Below are positions 51,117 through 60,282 of a stretch of 64,000 nt of DNA, one piece after another. The notes below the pieces were generated by a model. It saw nothing but the letters and a program-made list of their open reading frames with translations. It made no database searches and had not been told where the DNA came from. Position 1 is the first letter of the stretch; the number at the start of each line of letters is the position of its first letter. Origin of the DNA: an uncultured Oscillospiraceae bacterium (lineage in GTDB: Bacteria; Bacillota; Clostridia; Oscillospirales; Oscillospiraceae); contig CANRIW010000005.1 in assembly GCA_947630785.1 (NCBI GenBank), positions 22,442 through 86,441 of the forward strand. The letters are read 5' to 3'. The translations under genes and the position numbers were made by a program.

Positions 51117-51923
51117 TTAAATGATGTGCTTCTCGCCCAGGATGGACACCAGCTGCTCGCAGGCGGCCTTGTCGGCCCCCTCCATCATGGTGCCCTTGCC
51201 CTTCACGGGCGGGGAGAAGGACTTGTAGACCTGGGTGGGGGAGCCCTTCAGGCCCACGTTCTCCACCGCGGAGATCCACTTGCTCTCCTTCAGCGCCTCG
51301 AAGTCCCACACGGTGTAGGGCTTGGAGTAGCACTCCATGATGCCGCTGACGCTCATGTACCGGGGGTTGTTCAGCTCCTTGATGCAGGTGAGCACGCAGG
51401 GGGTCTCCACGGCGATGGTCATATAGCCGTCCTCCAGGGCGCGGCGCACGGTGAGCTTGCCGTCCTTGTAGTCGATGGCGGTGACGTAGGTGACCTGGGG
51501 CAGGCCCAGCTTCTCGGCGATCTGGGGGCCCACCTGGGCGGTGTCGCCGTCGATGGCCTGCCGGCCGCACATGACGATGTCGCCCTCGCCCACGCCGATC
51601 TTCTCGATGGCGGCGGTCAGGGTGGAGGAGGTGGCCCAGGTGTCGGCGCCGCCGAACTCCCGGGCGGAGACCAGATATGCCTCGTCAGCGCCGCGGGCCA
51701 GGCACTCGCGCAGCATGGACTCCGTGGGGGGCGGGCCCATGGACACCAGCACGACCTTCACGTCGGGGTTGGTCTCCTTGATCTGGAGGGCGGCCTCCAG
51801 GGCGTTCATATCATCGGGGTTGGAGATGGTCGCCATGGCGGCGCGGTCCATGGTGCCGTCTTCCTTCACGGCCACCACGCCGGAGGTGTCGGGCACCTGC
51901 TTCACACAGACAATGATTTTCAT
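51117..51923 (-). CDS. etfB: Electron transfer flavoprotein, beta subunit
   Basis: A 268-residue partner of EtfA. MKIIVCVKQVPDT is the usual start; DMNALEAALQIKE, CGRQAIDGDTAQVGPQIAEKLGLPQVTYV and PCVLTCIKELNNPRYMS are conserved. In bifurcating Etf complexes the beta subunit carries the second FAD and binds NADH. It lies between bcd and etfA with short gaps of 16-20 bases, as in other butyrate producers. Confidence 0.97.
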   Translation of the reverse strand: MKIIVCVKQVPDTSGVVAVKEDGTMDRAAMATISNPDDMNALEAALQIKETNPDVKVVLVSMGPPPTESMLRECLARGADEAYLVSAREFGGADTWATSSTLTAAIEKIGVGEGDIVMCGRQAIDGDTAQVGPQIAEKLGLPQVTYVTAIDYKDGKLTVRRALEDGYMTIAVETPCVLTCIKELNNPRYMSVSGIMECYSKPYTVWDFEALKESKWISAVENVGLKGSPTQVYKSFSPPVKGKGTMMEGADKAACEQLVSILGEKHII

Positions 51924-51942
51924 AATGCGCTCTTCCTCCTTC

Positions 51943-53100
<1,158 letters not shown>

Positions 53101-53129
53101 AAATGATCCTCCTTAAAGCGGCTTATCTC

Positions 53130-54002
53130 TTACAGCTCGTCGACGGGGGTCTTGGTGCGGTCGGCGTTATAGACATAGAAGCCCTTGCCGGACTTGACGC
53201 CCAGCTGGCCGCCGCGGACCATCTTCCGGATCAGCGGGCAGGCGCGGTACTTGCCGTCGCCGGTCTCGTGATAGAGCACGTCCATGATGGCCAGACAGAT
53301 GTCCAGGCCGATGAAGTCGCCCAGCTCCAGGGGGCCCATGGGGTGGTTGGCGCCCAGCTTCATGGCGGCGTCGATGCCGGCGATGTTGGATACGCCCTCC
53401 ATCTTGATGAAGGCGGCCTCGTTGATCATGGGGATGAGGATGCGGTTGACCACGAAGCCGGCGGCCTCGTTGACCTGCACGGGGGTCTTGCCCAGCCCTT
53501 CGGAGATGGAGACGATCTCAGCCACCATGTCGGCGGGGGTGTTGGCGCCGGCGATGACCTCGATGAGCTTCATCCGGTCGGCGGGGTTGAAGAAGTGCAT
53601 GCCGATGGTGGGACGGCTCAGGCCCTTGCCGATCTCGGTGATGGACAGGGAGGAGGTGTTGGAGGCGAATTTGCACTCCGGCTTGCAGATCTTGTCCAGC
53701 TCGGCGAAGGTGGTCTGCTTGACCTTCATGTCCTCGAAGGCGGCCTCCACGATCAGGTCGCAGTCGGCGCACAGGTCCTCCTTCAGGCCCGGGGTGATGG
53801 CGGCCACGATGGCGTCCACCTTGGCCTGATCCATCTTGCCCTTTTCCACCAGCTTGGCGTAGCCCTTCTGGATCTTGGCCTTGCCGTTGTCCGCCCACTC
53901 CTGCTTGATGTCGCACAGCGCGACGGTCCAGCCGCTCTGAGCGAACGCCTTGGCGATGCCCTGGCCCATGGTGCCGGCGCCGATGATACCAACCTTGCTC
54001 AT
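53130..54002 (-). CDS. hbd: 3-hydroxybutyryl-CoA dehydrogenase
   Basis: Reduces acetoacetyl-CoA to 3-hydroxybutyryl-CoA. The 290 residues start with the Rossmann motif VGIIGAGTMGQGIAKAFA; ASNTSSLSITEIG, the catalytic histidine in GMHFFNPADRMKLIEVI, and NEAAFVVNRIL-type helix are present (here NEAAGFVVNRIL). The C-terminal helical domain ends with LGVKSGKGFYVYN. A 167-base gap with a stem-loop separates it from crt. Confidence 0.97.
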   Translation of the reverse strand: MSKVGIIGAGTMGQGIAKAFAQSGWTVALCDIKQEWADNGKAKIQKGYAKLVEKGKMDQAKVDAIVAAITPGLKEDLCADCDLIVEAAFEDMKVKQTTFAELDKICKPECKFASNTSSLSITEIGKGLSRPTIGMHFFNPADRMKLIEVIAGANTPADMVAEIVSISEGLGKTPVQVNEAAGFVVNRILIPMINEAAFIKMEGVSNIAGIDAAMKLGANHPMGPLELGDFIGLDICLAIMDVLYHETGDGKYRACPLIRKMVRGGQLGVKSGKGFYVYNADRTKTPVDEL

Positions 54003-54125
54003 AATGTAGTTTCCTCCTTATATGTTAATGTGGTTTTTGCTCACTTGTTCTATCGTCGCCGCAAGCTCCGTATCGTTCGCTTCCGCCTGCCGGCGAAAGC
54101 TCATTCACTCTGCTGCGGCTCCTCT

Positions 54126-54153
54126 CCCCACAAAAACCGTTGTTTTTGTGGGG
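54126..54153. promoter_or_regulatory. Stem-loop in the crt-hbd gap
   Basis: Twelve-base arms CCCCACAAAAAC/GTTTTTGTGGGG around CGTT lie 17 bases after the crt stop. On the minus strand no T run follows, so it is more likely an mRNA processing or stability element than a terminator. Confidence 0.45.
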
Positions 54154-54169
54154 GCCCCATTAGGGGTTG

Positions 54170-54946
<777 letters not shown>

Positions 54947-55067
54947 CCGCGATTCCTCCCATAAATCAGATTTTGAACGGCTGTACAGGGGTCAGGGCGT
55001 CCGGGACGGTCCGCCGGGACAGAGACGGCCTCCTTGTAAAATGCCCCGTCTGCACGTTACTTCTTTA

Positions 55068-55096
55068 AGTATACCGCTGATACACCGTTTTTGCAA
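55068..55096 (-). promoter_or_regulatory. Promoter of crt-hbd-bcd-etfBA
   Basis: Minus-strand TTGCAA (55096-55091), 17-base spacer, TATACT (55073-55068); leader about 115 bases. Confidence 0.6.
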
Positions 55097-55243
55097 GAAA
55101 TTTTTACATAGCTTTTCCTGAAATTCCTGTGAGGAGAAAAAACGGGACGGCGCCGGCGGTTTCAGGATGGCGGGCGCGGGGGATGAAGATGGACCAGTCA
55201 GAAAAAGCGCATGCTTTTCCAGGCGTTTTGGTGGTTTTTTCGC

Positions 55244-55272
55244 TTGTTCTTCTCCGAAAGGTGTGCTATAAC
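55244..55272 (+). promoter_or_regulatory. Promoter of the MATE gene at 55344
   Basis: TTGTTC (55244-55249), 17-base spacer, TATAAC (55267-55272), with TG two bases before the -10. Confidence 0.55.
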
Positions 55273-55343
55273 TTGCTTGCCGCTCTCCGGGAGCGGCGCC
55301 GAGTCCGACCGTTCGTGTCGCAAAGATAGGAGATTGAGCGCGC

Positions 55344-56762
55344 ATGGAGAGACGCAGGTCTGCCCATGAGATCGATATGACCCACGGCCCGCTGGCCGGG
55401 AAGCTGCTGCTGTTCGCGGTGCCGCTGATGCTGTCCAGCTTATTACAGCTTTTGTTCAACGCCGCCGACGTGGTGGTGGTGGGCCGGTACGCCGGAGACG
55501 CCGCCCTGGCGGCGGTGGGGTCCACCTCCTCCCTCATCAACCTGATGGTGAATATCTTCATCGGCCTGTCCGTGGGCGCCAATGTGATCGTGGCCCGGGA
55601 CCTGGGGGCCGGACGGGAAGAGGACGTCCGAAAGGACGTCCACACCTCCGTCACCCTGGCCCTCATCGGCGGCGCGGTGCTGACGGTGCTGGGGAGCCTG
55701 CTGGCCCGGCAGATGCTGGTCTGGACCTCCTCCCCGGCGGAGGTCATCGACCTGGCCGCCCTGTATCTGCGCATCTACTTTCTGGGGATGCCCGCCAATA
55801 TGCTCTACAACTTCGGCGCGGCCATCCTCCGGGCCCAGGGGGACACCCGGCGGCCCCTGTATATCCTCTTCGCCGCCGGCGTGCTCAACGCGGGGCTGAA
55901 CCTGTACTTCGTCATCGTGTGGCAGATGAGCGTGGCGGGGGTGGCCCTGGCCACCATCATCTCCCAATACCTCTCCGCCGCCCTGGTGCTCCTCTGTCTG
56001 GCGCGGGACAGGGGGCTGCTGCGCCTGGAGCTGAAGAAGCTGGGCCTGGATCTGGAGGTGGTGGGCCGCATCGCCCGGGTGGGCCTCCCCGCCGGGTTCC
56101 AGGGGATGGTGTTCTCCATCTCCAACGTGGTCATCCAGTCCTCCATCAACTCCTTTGACGACACCGCCATCGTGGCGGGCTCCGCCGCCTCCGCCAACAT
56201 CGAGGGCTTCGTCTACGTGGCCATGAACGCCTTTTACCAGACCTGCCTCACCTTCTCCAGCCAGAACTACGGCGCGGGGGAGACCAAGCGGGTGGACCGG
56301 ACCCTGCTGCTGTGTCAGCTGTACGTCACCGTCACCGGCCTTGCGCTGGGCGGGCTGACGGTGGTCTTCGGCCGCCAGCTGGCCTCCATCTATGCCCCCG
56401 GCGAGGAGGACGTCATCGCCCAGGCGACGGCCCGGCTGGCCATCGTCAGCGGGACGTACTGCCTCTGCGGCATGATGGACACTATGGTGGGGGTGCTGCG
56501 GGGCATCGGCTACTCGGTGATCCCCATGGCGGTGTCCATGGCGGGGGCCTGCGGCCTCCGGCTGGTGTGGGTGGCCATGGTGTTCCGGACGTTCCACACC
56601 CTCACGGCGCTGTATATCTCCTATCCGGTGAGCTGGGCCATCACGGCCCTCATCCATCTGGCCTTCTTCCTGGCGGTGCGGAGGCGCGCCTACGCCAGGG
56701 CGGGCGCCCTGCCCGCCGGCCGGGTGACGGAGCTGGAGCCGAAACGGGCCAACGCGGCCTGA
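55344..56762 (+). CDS. MATE family efflux transporter
   Basis: A 472-residue twelve-span exporter. The first half has FNAADVVVVGRYAGDAALAAVG and ARDLGAGREEDV, the second FSSQNYGAGETKRVDR and GVLRGIGYSVIPM, the repeated MATE motifs. It is transcribed alone. The nearest Shine-Dalgarno (AGGAG) is eleven bases from ATG 55344, slightly long. Substrate unknown; it is not closely similar to the MATE protein beside bsh. Confidence 0.9.
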   Translation: MERRRSAHEIDMTHGPLAGKLLLFAVPLMLSSLLQLLFNAADVVVVGRYAGDAALAAVGSTSSLINLMVNIFIGLSVGANVIVARDLGAGREEDVRKDVHTSVTLALIGGAVLTVLGSLLARQMLVWTSSPAEVIDLAALYLRIYFLGMPANMLYNFGAAILRAQGDTRRPLYILFAAGVLNAGLNLYFVIVWQMSVAGVALATIISQYLSAALVLLCLARDRGLLRLELKKLGLDLEVVGRIARVGLPAGFQGMVFSISNVVIQSSINSFDDTAIVAGSAASANIEGFVYVAMNAFYQTCLTFSSQNYGAGETKRVDRTLLLCQLYVTVTGLALGGLTVVFGRQLASIYAPGEEDVIAQATARLAIVSGTYCLCGMMDTMVGVLRGIGYSVIPMAVSMAGACGLRLVWVAMVFRTFHTLTALYISYPVSWAITALIHLAFFLAVRRRAYARAGALPAGRVTELEPKRANAA

Positions 56763-56877
56763 GACCTTGCCCCGGCCCTCCTGCCGGGTGTGGTCAGCCG
56801 CAAAAAGCAGATGATCCCGCCCTGATGGGCGCCATCAAGGAGCTGGCGGAGGAGAAGTGAGTCTGATGTGAGAAAAG

Positions 56878-56914
56878 AGGACGCCGGACCCGATGAGGGC
56901 CCGGCGCCCTTTTG
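56878..56914. terminator. Bidirectional terminator
   Basis: Thirteen-base arms GGACGCCGGACCC/GGGCCCGGCGCCC (with mismatched pairs), CTTTTG on the plus side and TCCTCTTTTC on the minus side; it lies between the MATE gene and the convergent XRE gene. Confidence 0.7.
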
Positions 56915-56923
56915 CGGCCGCCA

Positions 56924-57688
56924 TCACTCCGCCCGCCGGAACAGCGTATTGTCCTGGTTGAGCAGCCAGTAGAGCAGCCGGCCCTCCCCGTCGTACTCCA
57001 CGCAGGTCTTGTAGACCGGGCCGTCCGGGGCGGCCATGAGGATGACCTGCCGGTTGGGGCGGCTTCCCAGGGGTTTGTCGGCGTAGGTGACGGCGACGTT
57101 TTCCGCCAAAGGGTCCAGCTGGATCAGCACGGCCGGCTCCCCGCCAATGGACAGCAGGGACGCGGGGACGGTGAAATCCTCCGCCGGGCCGGCGGCCGCC
57201 GCGTCCAGCAGCTGGCGGGCCAGCTCGTACTCGTCCTGGGTGATGAGGGCGAAGGGGCACAGCGCCAGGGCCTCGGACTGGGAGAGGACCGTCTGCCGGG
57301 CGGGGGGATCGGCCAGGTACCGCACCAGGGACGCCCCCAGCAGCAGGGCAAACAGCGCCCCCAGCACGCACAGGGCGGTCCGCAGCCGCCCCAGCGTCCC
57401 CCGGAACCGGCCCCCCAGCTCCCGGCTGGTCTCCCGGGCGGCCTGTTCCGCCTCGGGGGCGGGGGCGGCCTCCGGCGTCAGACGCTCCCCCCGGATGAGC
57501 TCCAGCACCGACAGCTCCAGGGCGTCAGCCAGGGGCTCCAGCAGGGACACGTCGGGAAAGCCAGCGCCCCGCTCCCATTTGCTCACCGTCCGGTCGGAGA
57601 TGTTCAGCTTGTCCGCCAGCTCCTTTTGGGTGAGCCCCAGCTCCTGCCGGCGCGCGGCGATGAGCCTGCCTGTCCGCTGATTGTCCAT
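56924..57688 (-). CDS. XRE-family membrane-bound regulator
   Basis: A 254-residue protein: Cro/C1 helix-turn-helix at the N-terminus (about 6-62, LIAARRQELGLTQKELADKLNISDRTVSKWERG), a linker, one membrane span (about 105-127, ALCVLGALFALLLGASLV) and an external C-terminal domain of about 125 residues of unknown fold. Its design suggests that an extracellular or membrane signal controls a cytoplasmic DNA-binding head. AAAGGAGG precedes ATG 57688. Targets unknown. Confidence 0.88.
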   Translation of the reverse strand: MDNQRTGRLIAARRQELGLTQKELADKLNISDRTVSKWERGAGFPDVSLLEPLADALELSVLELIRGERLTPEAAPAPEAEQAARETSRELGGRFRGTLGRLRTALCVLGALFALLLGASLVRYLADPPARQTVLSQSEALALCPFALITQDEYELARQLLDAAAAGPAEDFTVPASLLSIGGEPAVLIQLDPLAENVAVTYADKPLGSRPNRQVILMAAPDGPVYKTCVEYDGEGRLLYWLLNQDNTLFRRAE

Positions 57689-57711
57689 GGGCGTCCCCTC
57701 CTTTGCCTCCC

Positions 57712-57740
57712 ATGATACCCCGGCGCGGGGAAAAACGCAA
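57712..57740 (-). promoter_or_regulatory. Promoter of the XRE gene at 56924
   Basis: Minus-strand TTGCGT (57740-57735), 17-base spacer, TATCAT (57717-57712). Confidence 0.55.
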
Positions 57741-57811
57741 CAAACGCTCCGTGGAGCGGCGGGCTCCGGGCGGAAATTCCCGAAAATCGGCTGCCGGGGC
57801 CGCGGTCCCTC

Positions 57812-57840
57812 TTGTGATTTTGCGCCCGGTGTGATATAAT
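57812..57840 (+). promoter_or_regulatory. Promoter of ychF
   Basis: TTGTGA (57812-57817), 17-base spacer, TATAAT (57835-57840), 58 bases before the ATG. Confidence 0.6.
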
Positions 57841-57898
57841 CTCATCCGAATTCGATCCGGGGGCGTCTTCCCCGCGCGGATAAAGGAGCTGTGAGCAT

Positions 57899-58996
57899 AT
57901 GAAACTCGGCATCGTGGGACTTCCAAATGTTGGAAAATCCACCCTGTTCAACGCCATCACCAACGCGGGCGCCGAGAGCGCCAACTACCCCTTCTGCACC
58001 ATCGACCCCAACGTGGGCACGGTGGCCGTGCCCGACGCCCGGCTGGACTGGCTGTCCGACTTCTACAAGCCCAAAAAGACCACCCCCGCCGTGGTGGAGT
58101 TCGTGGACATCGCCGGGCTGGTGAAGGGGGCCTCCAAGGGGGAGGGCCTGGGGAACAAGTTTTTGGCCAACATCCGGGAGTGCGCCGCCATCGTCCACGT
58201 GGTGCGCTGCTTCGACGAAGAGAACGTCATCCACGTGGAGGGCTCCACCAACCCTGTCCGGGACATGGATATCATCGACCTGGAGCTCATCATGGCCGAT
58301 GTGGAGATGGCCGACCGGCGCATCGACAAGGCCAGGAAGGCCGCCAAGGCGGACAAGAAGTACAACCACGAGGCCGAGGTGTTCGAGGGCCTGCGGGCGT
58401 GGATGAACGACGGCAAGTCCGCCCGGTCCTACCTCAATGAGGTGGACGAGGAGGACGGGGAGCTCATCAAGACCTCCGAACTGCTGTCCCTCAAGCCCGT
58501 CATCTACGCCGCCAACCTGGACGAGGACGGCTTCGCCGACCCCGCGGCGGTGGACTACTACAACCAGGTGGCGGAGCGGGCCGCGTCCGAGGGGGCCCAG
58601 GTCATCCCCGTGTGCGCCAAGCTGGAGGCCGAGATCGCCGAACTGCCCGCCGATGAGAAGGCCATGTTCCTGGAGGACCTGGGCATCCAGGAGTCCGGCC
58701 TGGACCGGCTCATCAAGGCCAGCTACACCCTGCTGGGGCTCATTTCCTTCCTGACCTCCGGCGAGGACGAGTGCCGGGCCTGGACCATCACCCGGGGGAC
58801 GAAGGCCCCCCAGGCCGCCGGCAAGATCCATTCCGACTTCGAGCGGGGGTTCATCCGGGCGGAGACCATCGCCTTCGACGCGCTGAAGGAGTGCGGCTCC
58901 ATGGCGGCGGCAAGGGAGAAGGGGCTCATCCGCTCCGAGGGCAAAGACTACGTGGTGCAGGACGGGGACATCATCCTGTTCCGGTTCAACGTGTGA
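57899..58996 (+). CDS. ychF: Redox-regulated ATPase/GTPase YchF
   Basis: An Obg-family P-loop protein that prefers ATP and associates with ribosomes. The 365 residues have Walker A GLPNVGKST, G2 FCTIDPNVG, G3 DIAGLVKGASKGEGLG, the atypical G4 (YAANLDED in place of NKxD) that explains ATP preference, and a C-terminal TGS domain (about 282-363, TSGEDECRAWTITRGTKAPQAAGKIHSDFERGFI). Full length, monocistronic, with a strong terminator. Confidence 0.97.
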   Translation: MKLGIVGLPNVGKSTLFNAITNAGAESANYPFCTIDPNVGTVAVPDARLDWLSDFYKPKKTTPAVVEFVDIAGLVKGASKGEGLGNKFLANIRECAAIVHVVRCFDEENVIHVEGSTNPVRDMDIIDLELIMADVEMADRRIDKARKAAKADKKYNHEAEVFEGLRAWMNDGKSARSYLNEVDEEDGELIKTSELLSLKPVIYAANLDEDGFADPAAVDYYNQVAERAASEGAQVIPVCAKLEAEIAELPADEKAMFLEDLGIQESGLDRLIKASYTLLGLISFLTSGEDECRAWTITRGTKAPQAAGKIHSDFERGFIRAETIAFDALKECGSMAAAREKGLIRSEGKDYVVQDGDIILFRFNV

Positions 58997-59011
58997 CACA
59001 GAGGACAGAGA

Positions 59012-59041
59012 AAACCCCGCGGGAGCGATCCCGCGGGGTTT
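59012..59041. terminator. Terminator after ychF (also for the cysteine-rich gene)
   Basis: Thirteen-base arms AAACCCCGCGGGA/TCCCGCGGGGTTT around GCGA, 15 bases after ychF. It sits between convergent genes and has short T runs on both strands. Confidence 0.75.
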
Positions 59042-59050
59042 CGCGCGCCC

Positions 59051-60007
59051 TCAGGCGATGAACTGCACGCTGTTGGCGCAGATGAAATAGATCCGGTCGT
59101 CCTCGGGGTTGGCCAGGATCAGCACGTTGCCCACGCTGCCCAGCAGGGTGGCCCCGCTGACGGTCAGCGGCCCGGCCACCAGGGACACCTGGCGGCTCAG
59201 ATTGCCCTGGGACAGGGCGGACAGCACCCCGCCGGAGCAGCAGCACCCGTCGCCGCCGGAGCAGCCGCAGCCGCAGGCGGGGGCGGCGGCGCAGCTCCCC
59301 TGGGTGGAGTACTGGCCCAGGATGGACTGGATGATCCGGAAGTTCCGGGCGGCCACCTGAGCGGGGGTCAGCTCGCCCTCGGCCACAGGCGCGGCCGCCT
59401 GGATGACCAGGGCGTCCAGGGCGCAGAGGGACATCTGGGAGGCGGTGAACACCGGGGTGCCGGCGGTGTCCCCGGCGGGATACACCGGGGCGGACACCTC
59501 CAGCAGGTCGGCGCCGCAGGGGGAGAACCGCCGGAAGGCGCCGGTCAGCTCCCCGGCCAGATTGTCGGAGGGGGCGGCGCCCGGGGCGGCCTGAGGGGTG
59601 GCCGGGGCGGCGGGCGCCGAGCCGGCCACGTAGCCGCCGGTGACGAAGGCCACCGCGTCGAAATCCAGAAGGCCCGCCAGCGCGGGGTCGCACAGCAGGC
59701 CCAGGGCGGCCCGGAAGGACTGGGTGCAGCAGCAGGCGTCCTCGTTTACCTCCACCGGCCGGCAGGGGGCCTGGACGGGCTGGCAGCAGCACACCATGGG
59801 CTGGCAGAGGCCGCCGGGAGTTCCCTGGGCCAGGGGATAGGCCGCCGGGGCCGCGGGATACTGGGGGACGCCCTGACAGCCGCAGCCGTTCTGGACCCCC
59901 TGCCCGCCGGACGCAGGGCCGCAGCCGGGAGCGCCGCTCTGGGCGGCGAACTCCTCCGCGGAGATGGGGACCCCCACGGAGGGACAGTTCAGATAGGTCT
60001 GGTTCAT
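59051..60007 (-). CDS. Cysteine-rich protein of unknown function
   Basis: A 318-residue protein that I do not recognise. It is rich in Pro, Ala, Gly and especially clustered cysteines: GCGCQG (about 41-46), VCCCQPVQAPC, ACCCTQS and CGCGCSGGDGCCCSGG (about 244-259). Between the clusters are ordinary alpha/beta-looking stretches (ALGLLCDPALAGLLDFDAVAFVTGGYV; LTPAQVAARNFRIIQSILGQ). No signal peptide or membrane span. Clustered cysteines suggest metal binding or cross-linking as in spore-coat proteins; this is only a guess. ATG 60007 follows AAAGGAG. Confidence 0.75.
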   Translation of the reverse strand: MNQTYLNCPSVGVPISAEEFAAQSGAPGCGPASGGQGVQNGCGCQGVPQYPAAPAAYPLAQGTPGGLCQPMVCCCQPVQAPCRPVEVNEDACCCTQSFRAALGLLCDPALAGLLDFDAVAFVTGGYVAGSAPAAPATPQAAPGAAPSDNLAGELTGAFRRFSPCGADLLEVSAPVYPAGDTAGTPVFTASQMSLCALDALVIQAAAPVAEGELTPAQVAARNFRIIQSILGQYSTQGSCAAAPACGCGCSGGDGCCCSGGVLSALSQGNLSRQVSLVAGPLTVSGATLLGSVGNVLILANPEDDRIYFICANSVQFIA

Positions 60008-60139
60008 GAAGCACGCTCCTTTCACGCCCTGCCCGGCGCGGGCCCCGCCCCCCGGCGGGAGGGCCGGACAGGTGCATTCCAGTCTATGCCCCGCCGGACC
60101 GGGCCGCCACAGGGGGGCGGTCCCATAAAAAGGTCACGC

Positions 60140-60155
60140 ACACAATATTTTGATA
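60140..60155. promoter_or_regulatory. Candidate NrdR box upstream of nrdD
   Basis: ACACAATATTTTGATA matches 12 of 16 positions of the NrdR-box form ACACAATATATTGTGT and ends 17 bases before the nrdD -35. A second, poorer match starts 43 bases downstream at 60183. NrdR normally binds paired boxes, so this is tentative. Confidence 0.35.
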
Positions 60156-60172
60156 TTTTTTACGTAAACCCC

Positions 60173-60201
60173 TTGACAGCCACCACAAGATGTAGTACGA
60201 T
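60173..60201 (+). promoter_or_regulatory. Promoter of nrdD
   Basis: TTGACA (60173-60178), 17-base spacer, TACGAT (60196-60201); leader about 75 bases. Confidence 0.7.
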
Positions 60202-60282
60202 GAATAGGCGCGGGCCGTTCCCGGCTTTTTCCAGACTGTGGCGTTCACGCAGAATTTCAGATACAGAGAGGGAGCTTTACCA

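Larger units (their letters stand above)
54947..55343. other. Intergenic region between crt and a MATE gene
   Basis: This 397-base stretch holds divergent promoters for crt (-) and the MATE gene (+). A 66-codon plus-strand frame at 55129-55329 lacks a convincing ribosome site and was not annotated. No RNA gene or repeat seen. Confidence 0.6.

Noticed and set aside
55129..55329. 66-codon plus-strand frame before the MATE gene
   Set aside because: It has a GTG start without a good ribosome site and would begin upstream of the predicted MATE promoter; the sequence resembles nothing known.
56820..56860. Open stretch reading MGAIKELAEEK after the MATE gene, like the end of a lost gene
   Set aside because: Only about 11 codons can be read and there is no ribosome site or further homology; it could be a decayed remnant but cannot be supported.
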